From JAMXLJ01 sp036558745 (GTDB lineage Bacteria > Actinomycetota > Acidimicrobiia > IMCC26256 > JAMXLJ01), in NCBI GenBank assembly GCA_036558745.1, contig DATBEZ010000091.1, positions 62,001 through 126,000 of the forward strand: a stretch of 64,000 nt of DNA, written 5' to 3'. The translations under genes were made by a program, and so were the position numbers. How positions within the stretch are numbered: the first letter of the stretch is position 1; each line of letters starts with the position of its first letter. Under the pieces are notes generated by a model, which was not told where the DNA came from, ran no database searches, and saw nothing but the letters and a program-made list of their open reading frames with translations. This document shows positions 7,470 through 16,518 of the stretch, one piece after another.

Positions 7470-8894
7470 CGCGGCCCGGTCGGGTGTCTGCGCCGTGCCC
7501 GTGGCCGCCGACGAGCTGACCGATCCTGCGCGGCGCGCGCGGTCCAGTCGGGACAGGGAGGGCCGAACGTTGTGGTTGCGATCGAAGAGGTTGCCGGGGT
7601 CGTACCGGCGCTTCACCGCCGTGAGCCGCCGGAAGGTCTCCGGTGGGTAGGCCGCTGCGACATCCGCCTCGGTGGCGGAGGACAGGAAGTTTGCGTACGC
7701 ACCGTTGACGTGCGGCGCGAGTCTTGCCCACACTGCATCCAAGGCTGGCGCAGCCGCCTCGACGACCGGCTTCGGACCCGCGGTCAGCGTCATGAGCACC
7801 AACTCCGCCTGCCGGTGCGCGTAGGCGGTGGCGTGGTTGGGGACGCGCGAGACCGCACCGCTGACGCTGCGTAGGCCGATGACGGGTGACGCCGTCGACC
7901 CCGCCACCTCGGCAACGGTCTGGAGCACCTCCGGCACCCATTCCTTTTCGACGAAGGCGCTGCGCGCCACGATGTGGATGCCGGGCGGCGGGGACGCGCC
8001 ATCCGCGAGCGTGTCCGCGTAGGGAGTCAGCGCGACGTCGTCGTCGATCACCGTGCCGAGGCGACGGATCGGGTCGATCGCGTCGGCGGCGAGCTCGGGA
8101 TCGTTCCCGTCGTACACCACGGAGACCTCGAGCGGAGCTTGCGGTCCGCCAGCCGGCGGATTCGCGAGATCCACCACTGAGGTGAGCTCGTCGTGAGCGT
8201 CGCGGAGGTAGTCGGCCCAGCCCTGCAGCACGCCGGCCGCCTCCGACGCCGGAAACGCGATCGTGCCGTAGAAGACGTCGGTCGTCGGATGTGCCGCGAA
8301 CTCGAATGACGTCACAATGCCGAAATTGCCGCCGCCACCCCGAAGGGCCCAGAACAGCTCCGGGTTCTCCGTCGCGCTCGCCCGCACCACGGTTCCGTCG
8401 GCAAGCGCCACTTCAGCGGCAACGAGGTTGTCGAGTGCTAGTCCGTACTTCCTGACCTTCCAGCCGATGCCGCCCGTCAACGTCAGGCCACCGACACCGA
8501 CGCTCTTGCTGTCACCGGATGAGATGGCAAGCCCGTGCGGCGCCAAGGCAGCAGCAACCCGCCCCCAGGTGGCCCCGCCGCCGACCCGCACCAGGTGCTG
8601 GTCGTTGTCGACGATCTCCACATCGCCGAGCTGGCCGAGGTCGATCACGACGCCGCCGTCGTTCGTACCGAACCCCGGAAAGCCATGCCCGCCGCCTCGC
8701 ACGGAGAGCACGAGGTCCGAGCGAGCCGCGGTTCGCACGGCGATTCGAACGTCTTCGACGTTCCGGGGCCGCAGCACGTAGCGCGGCATCCCCGAGGCGA
8801 ACAACGAGCGACGCGCCGAGTCGTACTCTGCGTCGCCCGGCTCGATGATGTCGCCGCCGAAGTCGCGGCTGAGGCTTGCAAACGCTGCGTTCAT
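7464..8894 (-). CDS. FAD-binding oxidase of the berberine-bridge type
   Basis: A 476-residue flavoprotein: FAD_binding_4 domain (about residues 40-175), substrate domain, and C-terminal BBE segment ending YDPGNLFDRNHNVRP. The histidine for covalent FAD attachment is in SVRGGGHGFPG. The second attachment cysteine of bicovalent members is absent (SSGDSKSVGVGG), so one covalent bond is expected. Such enzymes oxidise sugars, polyketides or alkaloids; the substrate is unknown. It converges on ispH with a 6-base overlap and has no obvious operon partner. Confidence 0.85.
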   Translation of the reverse strand: MNAAFASLSRDFGGDIIEPGDAEYDSARRSLFASGMPRYVLRPRNVEDVRIAVRTAARSDLVLSVRGGGHGFPGFGTNDGGVVIDLGQLGDVEIVDNDQHLVRVGGGATWGRVAAALAPHGLAISSGDSKSVGVGGLTLTGGIGWKVRKYGLALDNLVAAEVALADGTVVRASATENPELFWALRGGGGNFGIVTSFEFAAHPTTDVFYGTIAFPASEAAGVLQGWADYLRDAHDELTSVVDLANPPAGGPQAPLEVSVVYDGNDPELAADAIDPIRRLGTVIDDDVALTPYADTLADGASPPPGIHIVARSAFVEKEWVPEVLQTVAEVAGSTASPVIGLRSVSGAVSRVPNHATAYAHRQAELVLMTLTAGPKPVVEAAAPALDAVWARLAPHVNGAYANFLSSATEADVAAAYPPETFRRLTAVKRRYDPGNLFDRNHNVRPSLSRLDRARRAGSVSSSAATGTAQTPDRAAS

Positions 8895-9097
8895 GACGTT
8901 CCTTTCAGAGGGCGATCACTGCTCGTGTTGTTGCCGCTGTGGCGGGCCGATCAGAACCGCGCGTGGACAGCGCCCCGTCGCGGCCGGCCGCTGCGCGCCG
9001 TGCCGTTATCAGCGCTTCGGTCGAGATGTCGCGGTCACGAGAGCGAGGCTCAGCCGCGCGCAGATCGCAATGACGCGCTCGGCGCGAGACGCCAGGC

Positions 9098-9994
9098 TCA
9101 GTTGGCCAGCGCCCGTCGCAGGACGGCGTACAGCTCGTCGAACTGCAGCCGCGACACCTCGGCGGACAGGACGGCCTGCGAGCCGTGGAACGTACCCAGC
9201 CATTGGTGCATCTCGACCGGCACGCCCGCGCGCAGCAGGCGGAACCCGTAGTCGATGCCTTCGTCGCGGTTCGGGTCGAACTCCGCGGTGGCGATGTAGG
9301 CCGGCGGCAGGCCGGAGAGGTCGGTGGCCCGGGCCGGTGCCGCGTAGGGCGTCGCGGACGCGGAGCCCAGGTAGTGCCGCCACGATGTCGCGACCTTGTC
9401 GCGTGTCATGAACGGCGTCTCGGTGAAGTGTCGGGCCGACCACGTCTCCTGCCGGTCGTCCAACTCGGGCTGGTTGAGCAGCTGGAAATGGATCGTCGGC
9501 CCGTGCTCGTCTCGTGAGCGCAACGCCATCGCGGCTGCCAGTCCCGCACCGGCCGCGTGGCCGCCGGCCGCGATCCGCTCCGGGTCGATGCCGAGCTCGG
9601 CCGAGTGCTCGGCCGTCCAGGCGAGCACGGCGCACGCGTCGTCGAGCGCGGCCGGGAACGGATGCTCCGGCGCCCGGCGGTAGCCCACCGAGATGACCAC
9701 GGCGCCCGAGCCGTGCGCGACGCGGACCGCCCACGGGTGCTCGGTCTCGAGGTCACCCATGACGAATCCGCCGCCGTGCAGCCAGACGATCGCGCCGTGC
9801 GCATGCTGCGGGCGGTAGATCCGCACCGCCACCTCCGGGTCCGCCGGCACCGTGCGGTCTTCGATCTCGAGGTGCGTCGTGTCGGGCATCGCCGCCGCGC
9901 GGCTCAGCTCGGCGAGGTGCTCGCGCGCGATGACGGGATCGGTCAGGTCGGCAGGCGGAAACGACGGGATGAACGCTTCGAGCTCAGGATCCAT
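9098..9994 (-). CDS. Alpha/beta hydrolase (HSL family) lacking the catalytic serine
   Basis: A 298-residue protein of the hormone-sensitive lipase/esterase family. The oxyanion motif HGGGFVMG is at about 73-80, the acid at about 240 (AEFDPNRDEG) and the histidine at about 270 (GTFHGS). The nucleophile elbow reads GGHAAGAG where the family has G-D-S-A-G-G, so Ser is Ala147 (GCG, one base from TCG). It may be inactive or use another chemistry. I place the start at 9994 (MDPELEAF, with GAGGTGG upstream) because the longer start at 10054 falls beside the operator half-sites. It is divergent from a PadR gene and probably controlled by it. Confidence 0.82.
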   Translation of the reverse strand: MDPELEAFIPSFPPADLTDPVIAREHLAELSRAAAMPDTTHLEIEDRTVPADPEVAVRIYRPQHAHGAIVWLHGGGFVMGDLETEHPWAVRVAHGSGAVVISVGYRRAPEHPFPAALDDACAVLAWTAEHSAELGIDPERIAAGGHAAGAGLAAAMALRSRDEHGPTIHFQLLNQPELDDRQETWSARHFTETPFMTRDKVATSWRHYLGSASATPYAAPARATDLSGLPPAYIATAEFDPNRDEGIDYGFRLLRAGVPVEMHQWLGTFHGSQAVLSAEVSRLQFDELYAVLRRALAN

Positions 9995-10056
9995 GGCGAC
10001 CACCTCGCAGTCTCTGTCGAACTCGTCTTCGGTCGAGTTGCTCCACTGCTCCATTC

Positions 10057-10093
10057 TGGAGTACTACGCACACTACTCCACCCTGGAGTAGTG
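10057..10093. promoter_or_regulatory. PadR-type operator: three TGGAGTA half-sites
   Basis: CACTACTCCA (10071-10080), a 3-base spacer and TGGAGTAGTG (10084-10093) form a perfect 10-bp inverted repeat just before the padR start at 10103. A third half-site, TGGAGTACTAC, begins at 10057, 27 bases before the corresponding arm of the palindrome. The array lies in the 108-base gap between padR and the divergent hydrolase gene. This is a standard layout for autoregulation plus control of the neighbour. Confidence 0.7.
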
Positions 10094-10102
10094 TCAAGGG
10101 CC

Positions 10103-10735
10103 ATGGCCGAACTCACGACCACGTCGTTTGCGATTCTCGGACTGCTCAACATCAAGCCGTGGAGCGCGTACGAGCTCACTCACCAGGCGAAGCGGAGCCT
10201 TCGGTACGCGTGGCCGAAATCCGAGAGCCACCTCTATGCCGAACCGAAACGGCTCGTGCGGTTGGGCTTCGCGCGTGTCACCGAAGCGCCGGCCGGCCCG
10301 GTTCGCACGCGTCAGGTGTACCGGATCACGGCCGCCGGTCGGCGGGCCCTGCAGCACTGGCTCGAGAGTGAGCCGGCCGCGCCGCAACTCGAGTTCGAGG
10401 CCGTCCTCCGGCTGTTCTATGCCGATGCGACCGACAAGAACGCGGTTCTCTCCACGCTCGCGCACACCCGAAGCGACCTCCACCGGCGCTACGCCGAGGG
10501 GATGGCACTCGTCGAGGCGTGGCTCGGCGGGGAAGCACCGTTCCCCGAGCGACTCCACATCAGCGCGCTCGTGGCGGTGTTCACCCGGGACCTGCTGTCG
10601 CTCATGATCGAGTGGTCGGAGTTCGCGCAGCGCGAGATCGAGCAATGGCCGCGAACCGACGGTCTCGGCATGACCCAGCGGACACGTGACCTTCTCCAGC
10701 GCGTCGTTGACGAACAGCCGATCATCGACGCGTGA
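10103..10735 (+). CDS. PadR family transcriptional regulator
   Basis: A 210-residue regulator. The N-terminal winged helix (FAILGLLNIKPWSAYELT, then LYAEPKRLVRLGFARV and the wing RQVYRITAAGRRAL) is typical of PadR. The C-terminal half (about 95-210) is the helical Vir_act_alpha_C-like dimer domain. PadR proteins usually repress a divergent gene until a small ligand binds; here the neighbour is the serine-less hydrolase. The ATG lies 9 bases after the palindromic operator, so binding would block its own transcription too. Confidence 0.88.
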   Translation: MAELTTTSFAILGLLNIKPWSAYELTHQAKRSLRYAWPKSESHLYAEPKRLVRLGFARVTEAPAGPVRTRQVYRITAAGRRALQHWLESEPAAPQLEFEAVLRLFYADATDKNAVLSTLAHTRSDLHRRYAEGMALVEAWLGGEAPFPERLHISALVAVFTRDLLSLMIEWSEFAQREIEQWPRTDGLGMTQRTRDLLQRVVDEQPIIDA

Positions 10736-10967
10736 TCGGTGCTGTGCGGTTGCCACCGCGTCGCCGTTCGAGGACGGTCGCGTGCTCGGGTCAGGCCCGC
10801 ACCGATCGAGCCTCCGACTCCTCAGCAAGTGGCGCCGTTGTCCGATGGGATGTGTGGGGTGGCGTTGGTCTCCGGTGACGGAGCCGCGCCGGCTCCCAGC
10901 CTCGAGGCGTCGCAGTGTGACGTCTCTGGAGGTGGTCGGTGAACGCGGCGGTCACCGGAGGAATGGG

Positions 10968-13415
10968 TTGGCTTCCATCAGCGGAATCGCGATCCCGGGA
11001 TTGGGGATCGGGAACAACCTCGACGTCAGCTCGATGATCCAGCAGCTTGTGCAGGTCGAGAATGGACCTGTGCAGCAGCTGCTCGCGCGTCAACAGACGC
11101 AGCGGACGCAGATGGCGGCGATCGACGCGGTCGCCGGACGGTTCAGCGCGGTGCAGACCGCGGCAAGCGCGTTGGCGAAGGCCACGGCGTGGTCGGTGTT
11201 CTCGGCGACGTCGTCGAACCCGGCGGCCGTCGTCGCGTCGGCGGGGTCGAACGCGCTCACCGGGTCGATCAGCTTCACGGTCGACCATCTGGCGGCGGCC
11301 GGCGCGGTGCGGTCGGCGAACACCGTCGCATCGACGAGCACGACGATCGCGACGGGTCCGATGCTCCTCGCGAAGGGCGGAAGCGCGCTCGGGATCGCGA
11401 CACTCGGCTCCGACTCCGGTCTGACCGCTGGCGCGCACACCGTCACGGTCACGCAGGCGTCCGCGGCCGCGGTCCGCAACTCGGGCGCCGACGATGTTCC
11501 CCTCGCCGCGACGACGACGGTGACGGCCGGCGTCAACGACGCGCTCCAGGTGGTCGTCGACGGCCAAGCTCGCACGCTCACCCTGGCGGCCGGGACCTAC
11601 ACGCGGACCGCGCTCGCGGCGGCGTTGCAGTCCGCGGCCGGGGGAACCGTGGCGGCCTCCGTCGACGGCTCCGGCGCGCTCGTGCTGGCCACGAGCCGCG
11701 AGGGCAGCCACGCCTCCATCCAGGTGACCGGCGGAAGTGCCCTGACCGATCTCGGTCTCGCGACCGACGTCACCGCGGTGACCGGTGTCGACGGCGTGGT
11801 CACCGTCGACGGCGTCGCGACCACGGTGACCGACGCGACGCCGGGCGCCGTCGTCGCGTTGGGTGCGAACGGTGGCACGATCACCGCGACGCTGTCGGGT
11901 GGTCTGCGTGCGGGCTCGATCACGGCCACGCAGGTCGCGATCGGCGACGGCTCGCTCAGTGGAGTCGTCAACGCGATCAACGCCGCGAACGCAGGCGTCA
12001 GCGCCACCGCCGTGAAGGTCGGCGACAGCACGTACCGCCTCCAGCTCGCGTCGACGACCACCGGCAGCGCGAGCGACGTGAACGTCGATGCGCACGCGTT
12101 CGTCGGGTTGGGCAATCTCGTCGTGCTCACCGAGCCGGCCGACGCCCAGGTCACGGTCGGCTCGGGAGCCGGCGCCTTCCAGGTGACGTCGCACTCGAAC
12201 TCGATCACCGAGCTCGTACCCGGCCTGTCACTGACACTGCTCGCGCCGACGAGCACGGCGGTCAACGTCACCGTCGAGCGCGATGCCGACCATCTCGCCG
12301 ACATGGTCCAGACTCTCGCAACCGCGGCCAACGACGCGCTGCAGATGATCCGGCTGCAGACCAGCTACGACGCCTCGACGAAGACGGCGGCGCCACTGCT
12401 CGGGAACTTCACCGTCCGCATGCAGACCGACCGGCTCCTGCGGGCGATCACCGGATCCGTCTCGACGAGTGCCCTCGGGAGCGCCGGACTCGCCGGCCTC
12501 GCGACCGACAAGGACGGCGACGTCACCTTCGACCGCGCCAAGTTCCTGGCCGCGTACCGGGTCGATCCCGCCGCGGTCATGAAGCTCTTCGTCCAGCAGG
12601 GGAGCGCGACCAACGGTGCGGTGGCGTTTCAGCGCGCCGGTGAACGCGACGCCGGCGGTACTTACCAGGTCGCCATCACCCAGCCCGCGACCCAGGCGAC
12701 TGCCACGGGCACCGCGGCAAACGGCGTCAGCGGCGCCGAGACCATCGACCTCCTCTACGCGGGCGCCCAGGCGTCGTACAGCGCATCGGCGGGCGAGTCG
12801 ATGTCGTCGATCGCCACGGGCCTGACGAACGCGCTGCGCGCCCAGAGCATGGCGCTCACCGTTACCGTCGAGAACGGCGCGCTTGCGGTGCGCTCCGACG
12901 CCTTCGGTTCCGCGACCACCTTCCAGGTCCGAAGCTCCGCGGTCGGACCCGGCCAGACGGGCATCGTCAGTATCGCCGACACCTGGCAGACGTTCTACGG
13001 CAGCGACGTCCACGGGACGATCGACGGCCGCGCCGCCAAGGGATCGGGGCAGTTCCTCACCGTCGACGCGAGTGACACCGTGATCCCCGGGTTCACGGTC
13101 GCGGTCGCGTCAGCGGCGACCGGCGACCTCGGCACCGTCACGTACACGCCCGGTGTCGCGGCGCGCCTCGGGTTCGTCGCCGCGAACGCGACCGACGGTG
13201 TCACGGGTGCCTTCACCTCGGCCCACGTCGGGCTCCAATCGACGATCGACGACATGGCGGCGCAGATCACGCGCTTGCAACGTCACGTCACCGATTACCA
13301 GGCGACTCTCCAGCGCCAGTTCGCGACGCTCGACAGCGTCATGGGATCCATGCGCGCGCGGCTCAACTGGCTCACCCAACAGCTCCAGATCACCTCCGCG
13401 AACACCAGTCGCTGA
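10968..13415 (+). CDS. fliD: Flagellar hook-associated protein 2 (filament cap), isolated
   Basis: An 815-residue FliD-like protein. The N-terminal FliD_N domain has GIGNNLDVSSMIQQLVQVEN followed by the coiled segment QLLARQQTQRTQMAAIDAV. Several flagellin_IN-like repeats follow (for example near residues 180-260 and 300-380). FliD_C is recognisable from about 470 and ends in YQATLQRQFATLDSVMGSM near the C-terminus. The TTG at 10968 is chosen because ACCGGAGGA precedes it at good distance. It is longer than most FliD proteins, and no other flagellar gene is in the window. The extra length lies in an insertion around residues 555-730, rich in Ala/Thr/Gly. Confidence 0.82.
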   Translation: MASISGIAIPGLGIGNNLDVSSMIQQLVQVENGPVQQLLARQQTQRTQMAAIDAVAGRFSAVQTAASALAKATAWSVFSATSSNPAAVVASAGSNALTGSISFTVDHLAAAGAVRSANTVASTSTTIATGPMLLAKGGSALGIATLGSDSGLTAGAHTVTVTQASAAAVRNSGADDVPLAATTTVTAGVNDALQVVVDGQARTLTLAAGTYTRTALAAALQSAAGGTVAASVDGSGALVLATSREGSHASIQVTGGSALTDLGLATDVTAVTGVDGVVTVDGVATTVTDATPGAVVALGANGGTITATLSGGLRAGSITATQVAIGDGSLSGVVNAINAANAGVSATAVKVGDSTYRLQLASTTTGSASDVNVDAHAFVGLGNLVVLTEPADAQVTVGSGAGAFQVTSHSNSITELVPGLSLTLLAPTSTAVNVTVERDADHLADMVQTLATAANDALQMIRLQTSYDASTKTAAPLLGNFTVRMQTDRLLRAITGSVSTSALGSAGLAGLATDKDGDVTFDRAKFLAAYRVDPAAVMKLFVQQGSATNGAVAFQRAGERDAGGTYQVAITQPATQATATGTAANGVSGAETIDLLYAGAQASYSASAGESMSSIATGLTNALRAQSMALTVTVENGALAVRSDAFGSATTFQVRSSAVGPGQTGIVSIADTWQTFYGSDVHGTIDGRAAKGSGQFLTVDASDTVIPGFTVAVASAATGDLGTVTYTPGVAARLGFVAANATDGVTGAFTSAHVGLQSTIDDMAAQITRLQRHVTDYQATLQRQFATLDSVMGSMRARLNWLTQQLQITSANTSR

Positions 13416-13446
13416 CTCCGAATCCGTTGCCCGCGGATCGGCGACC

Positions 13447-14289
13447 TCAGCGACGGGTCGAGACGGTCACCCAGTCGATCTGGACGTGGCCGACCGCGGA
13501 TGCGGGTGGGACGCAGCCGTCGGTTCCGGTCTCGGTCTGCAGCACCCAGTGCATCGGTGTGTTCGGGATCCTGCTGGTCGAGGTCCCGACCGTCTCCCCG
13601 TCGAGGAGGAACCGCGTCATGGTCGGCGTCCACTCGATCACCGCGGTGTGCCACTGCGCGTACGTCGCCGGGACGTCGAAGGCATCCTGGTCGGACCCCG
13701 ACACCGCGCCCTGACGGTGGAGGAACGCGGAGATGGTGCCCGTCAAGCGACCCTCGGGGAAGTCGATCTCGCCGTCGCGCGGCCAGATCTCGCTGTCCGG
13801 CCACAGCAGCCACGCGGTCTTGTAGCAGGGCACGGGGTCGGCTCGGAAGCGGACCGCGTACCGGCCGTAGAGCAGGCCGCCATCCGGGCCCGGCGCGCCC
13901 GGAACACGGGGCACGGGTGCGGCCACCATCGCGACGCCGTGCTCGGTGTGCAACCGGAGATCCATCATGCCGTTCGCGAAGCTCACGACCTTGGACGGCA
14001 TGTACGTGCCCTTGCCGGTCGTGTCGGGCCACCCGTCGGGGTACGCCCACCACGTGTCGGCGACGGCGGCCGGGAACCTCCCGACCGGCACGCTGCGCAC
14101 GAAGTCGTCGGCGAACACCTGGTGCCACCCCGGAAGGTCGCCCACCGGCATCGCGAGCCCGGACGGTGAGCTCGGGGTGGGCGGTGCGGGCGGTCGCGGC
14201 GGCGCGATCGGGTCGAGGCAGGCCGCGCCTGCCGTCAGCGCGCCCGCCACGAGCGCGCATGCGACGAGGCGCCGTGGTGTGACGAGCAC
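13447..14289 (-). CDS. Exported GH16-type glycan hydrolase or binding protein
   Basis: A 280-residue secreted protein with a concanavalin-like fold. The start is a GTG at 14289 with GGAGAGATGTC before it. The N-terminal signal segment (LVACALVAGALTAGAAC, Cys at about 24) is followed by a Pro-rich linker, suggesting a lipoprotein although the lipobox is imperfect. The catalytic signature of family 16, E-x-D-x-x-E, is intact as GEIDFPE with residues 174, 176 and 179. Substrates in this family are beta-glucans or related polymers. It converges on fliD with only 31 bases between stops. Confidence 0.8.
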   Translation of the reverse strand: MLVTPRRLVACALVAGALTAGAACLDPIAPPRPPAPPTPSSPSGLAMPVGDLPGWHQVFADDFVRSVPVGRFPAAVADTWWAYPDGWPDTTGKGTYMPSKVVSFANGMMDLRLHTEHGVAMVAAPVPRVPGAPGPDGGLLYGRYAVRFRADPVPCYKTAWLLWPDSEIWPRDGEIDFPEGRLTGTISAFLHRQGAVSGSDQDAFDVPATYAQWHTAVIEWTPTMTRFLLDGETVGTSTSRIPNTPMHWVLQTETGTDGCVPPASAVGHVQIDWVTVSTRR

Positions 14290-14368
14290 GACATCTCTCC
14301 GTCGATCGAACGGTCCCGAAGAGTGTCGACAGGCGCGGGCGTCCACCTTGAGTGCGGACGACCGCGGT

Positions 14369-15553
14369 TCAGGGGCGGAAGACGACCTTGATCGCGTGCG
14401 CGCCGCCGCGGTCGATCGCGGTGTCGACCGCGGTCCGGTACCCGTCGAGCGGGAACTCGTGGGTGACCACGACGTCGTCGGGGAGCAGCCCGGCGGCGAG
14501 CACCTCGAGCGCCCGGACGACCGAGTGCTGGTCCGGCGCGCCCGCCAACCCCGGCGCGGACCCGGCGTCGACGGTGTGGTCGATCGCGCCGACGAGCGCG
14601 GCCTCCTTGTACCAGACCGGGGTCAGGTCGACCTCGCTCACACCGGCCGCGCCGAGCAGCAGGACGGTGCCGCGGTGCGCGACGGCGCGGAGCGCCTCGG
14701 TCACGGATCGGGGAGCGCCGACCGCCTCGACGACGTACGGAAAGCCGCCCATGAGCATGAGGTTCGACTTCCGGCCGACCACCCGTGCACCGCTGATCCT
14801 CGCCAGCTCCTCGAAGTGCGCGCTCGCGGGATCGCTGTGCACGACGTGCTCGGCGCCGCACGCGGCCGCGGCGGCGGCCTGGTGCGGGTGGCGCGCGACC
14901 ACGGTCACCGGGCAGGAGGGGAACAGTCCCCGCAGCGCGGCGAGCGTCGCGAGACCGATGATGCCGGCACCGACGACGAGCACGGGCTCGCCGTCGCGAG
15001 GCGGCGCGCGCAGGATCCCGTGGCACGCGATCGAGACCGGCTCGTGCAGGCACGCGCCCCGATCCGCGACCGCGTCGGGAATCGCATGCAGCATCGACGC
15101 GTGCGCGAGCACCTGTTCGGCCCAGCCGCCTCCGAGGTCCTGTGTGAAGCCGAGCGACCGTCCGCCGCTCACGATGCGGCTGTCGAGCGAGAGACACGAC
15201 GACGTCCAACCCCGCGCGCAGTTCTCGCACGGAGGTTCTATGCCGCGCGGCGCGCACGGGATGCACGGGTCGACGGCGACACGCGTCCCGACCGGGACTG
15301 GGCACTGCGGACCGGCCTCGACCACGTGCCCCGCGATCTCGTGGCCGAGCACGAACGGGAACGCGGCGCCCGTGCCGACCAGCGTCGGTGACGGCCCCGT
15401 GTTGTGCGCGAAGAGGTGGAGGTCGCTCCCGCAGATGCCGCCGACCGACACCGCGACGCGCGCCCACGCGTCGGACGGCAGCGCCGGCTCGGGCAGATCG
15501 ACGAGGGATGCCGGGAACGTGGGATCCGCCATGTCGAACTGCACCGCGCGCAT
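14369..15553 (-). CDS. Zinc-type medium-chain alcohol dehydrogenase
   Basis: A 394-residue MDR-family oxidoreductase. The N-terminal GroES-like half has the catalytic zinc site (GGICGSDLH, then LGHEIAGHVVE). A cysteine-rich structural zinc lobe (CIPC...PPCENCARG...C) is present in slightly irregular form. The NAD(P)-binding half starts at VLVVGAGIIGLATLAAL. The start at 15553 (MRAVQFDMADP) is 78 bases from the divergent PhyH gene. The upstream open frame is only a shadow of that gene. Substrate unknown. Confidence 0.85.
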   Translation of the reverse strand: MRAVQFDMADPTFPASLVDLPEPALPSDAWARVAVSVGGICGSDLHLFAHNTGPSPTLVGTGAAFPFVLGHEIAGHVVEAGPQCPVPVGTRVAVDPCIPCAPRGIEPPCENCARGWTSSCLSLDSRIVSGGRSLGFTQDLGGGWAEQVLAHASMLHAIPDAVADRGACLHEPVSIACHGILRAPPRDGEPVLVVGAGIIGLATLAALRGLFPSCPVTVVARHPHQAAAAAACGAEHVVHSDPASAHFEELARISGARVVGRKSNLMLMGGFPYVVEAVGAPRSVTEALRAVAHRGTVLLLGAAGVSEVDLTPVWYKEAALVGAIDHTVDAGSAPGLAGAPDQHSVVRALEVLAAGLLPDDVVVTHEFPLDGYRTAVDTAIDRGGAHAIKVVFRP

Positions 15554-15631
15554 GCTCGCAGCGTACGCGCGTCGCGCGGGGTCGGCACGGGGCGCGGACA
15601 TCGGCGCACGGAGCGTCGTACAGTCCGGGGC

Positions 15632-16507
15632 GTGCAGGTCCCCGATTCCACGCTCGACGAGCTGCGCGAGCACGGGTACGCGCTGCTCGAGAACTTCCTC
15701 ACGGACGACGAGCTGCGCGCCGCGCGGGACGCGCTCTGGCTCCACTTCCCGCGACCCGACGACTACTTCGCCGACCCGGCGCGCTACCCGCAGTACGCGC
15801 AGAGCCAGTTCGCCGGGGTCGAGGAGTTCCCGTACCGGTCCTGGGATCTCAATCGCCTCGCTTTCCATCCCGATCTCGTCGACGCGGCGGAACGCTTCCT
15901 CGGGACCACCGAGCTCCACCTCTACAAGGTCGAGCTGTGGGCGAAGTACGCGGGTGCCGTCGACTACGACCAACCGCTCCATCGCGACTACGGCAGCCAC
16001 AGCCTCGTCGTCCCGCGCCTCGACGGCCGATACCGCCAGATGACGACGTTCATCTACCTCTCCGACGTCACGGTCGACGACGGGCCGACGCGCATCGTGC
16101 CGTACGAGGACGGCAAGGACATCCCGTTCACACCGCTGTACCTCGAGCCCGGCGCGCACGCAGACGCGGAGATCGCCGCAGCCGGCCCGGCCGGAAGCCT
16201 GCTCATCTACCGGACCGACATCCTGCACCGGGGGTCGAACTTCGCGGCTGCCGCCCGCTCGCGGTTCTCGCTGCTCGCCGACTACCAAGCGCGAGGGACG
16301 ACGTGGGGCGGAAAGATGGCATGGCCGAAGCAGGCCCCGAACCGTTGGGCCAAGCTCATCCCGCAGTGCAGCGTTCGCGAGCGCGACCTGTTCGGCTTCC
16401 CGCGTCCCGGCGACGACTACTGGAACAGCCAGACGCTCGCCGACGTCGCTGTCCGGTATCCCGGCATCGACATGACGCCGTACACGAGCTCACGGACAGG
16501 TTCCTGA
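15632..16507 (+). CDS. Phytanoyl-CoA dioxygenase family oxygenase
   Basis: A 291-residue Fe(II)/2-oxoglutarate-dependent oxygenase. The metal facial triad is visible: His and Asp in PLHRDYGSHS, and the distal His in TDILHRGSN. A TFIYLSDVTVDDGPTRIVP strand segment lies between them, as in PhyH proteins. The start is the GTG at 15632, which gives the usual N-terminus (LDELREHGYALLENFL). It is divergent from the alcohol dehydrogenase gene. The two could act in one oxidation pathway, but nothing else supports that. Confidence 0.83.
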   Translation: MQVPDSTLDELREHGYALLENFLTDDELRAARDALWLHFPRPDDYFADPARYPQYAQSQFAGVEEFPYRSWDLNRLAFHPDLVDAAERFLGTTELHLYKVELWAKYAGAVDYDQPLHRDYGSHSLVVPRLDGRYRQMTTFIYLSDVTVDDGPTRIVPYEDGKDIPFTPLYLEPGAHADAEIAAAGPAGSLLIYRTDILHRGSNFAAAARSRFSLLADYQARGTTWGGKMAWPKQAPNRWAKLIPQCSVRERDLFGFPRPGDDYWNSQTLADVAVRYPGIDMTPYTSSRTGS

Positions 16508-16518
16508 GCTCGGCGCCG

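Noticed and set aside
10003..10054. Longer start for the hydrolase gene at 10054
   Set aside because: It lies beside the PadR half-sites and adds 20 residues without family similarity; 9994 has a better ribosome site.
13408..13454. 8-bp inverted repeat (GTCGCTGA / TCAGCGAC) between fliD and the GH16 gene
   Set aside because: Each arm ends in the stop codon of its own gene and the loop is 31 bases; symmetry may be coincidental, so no terminator is called.
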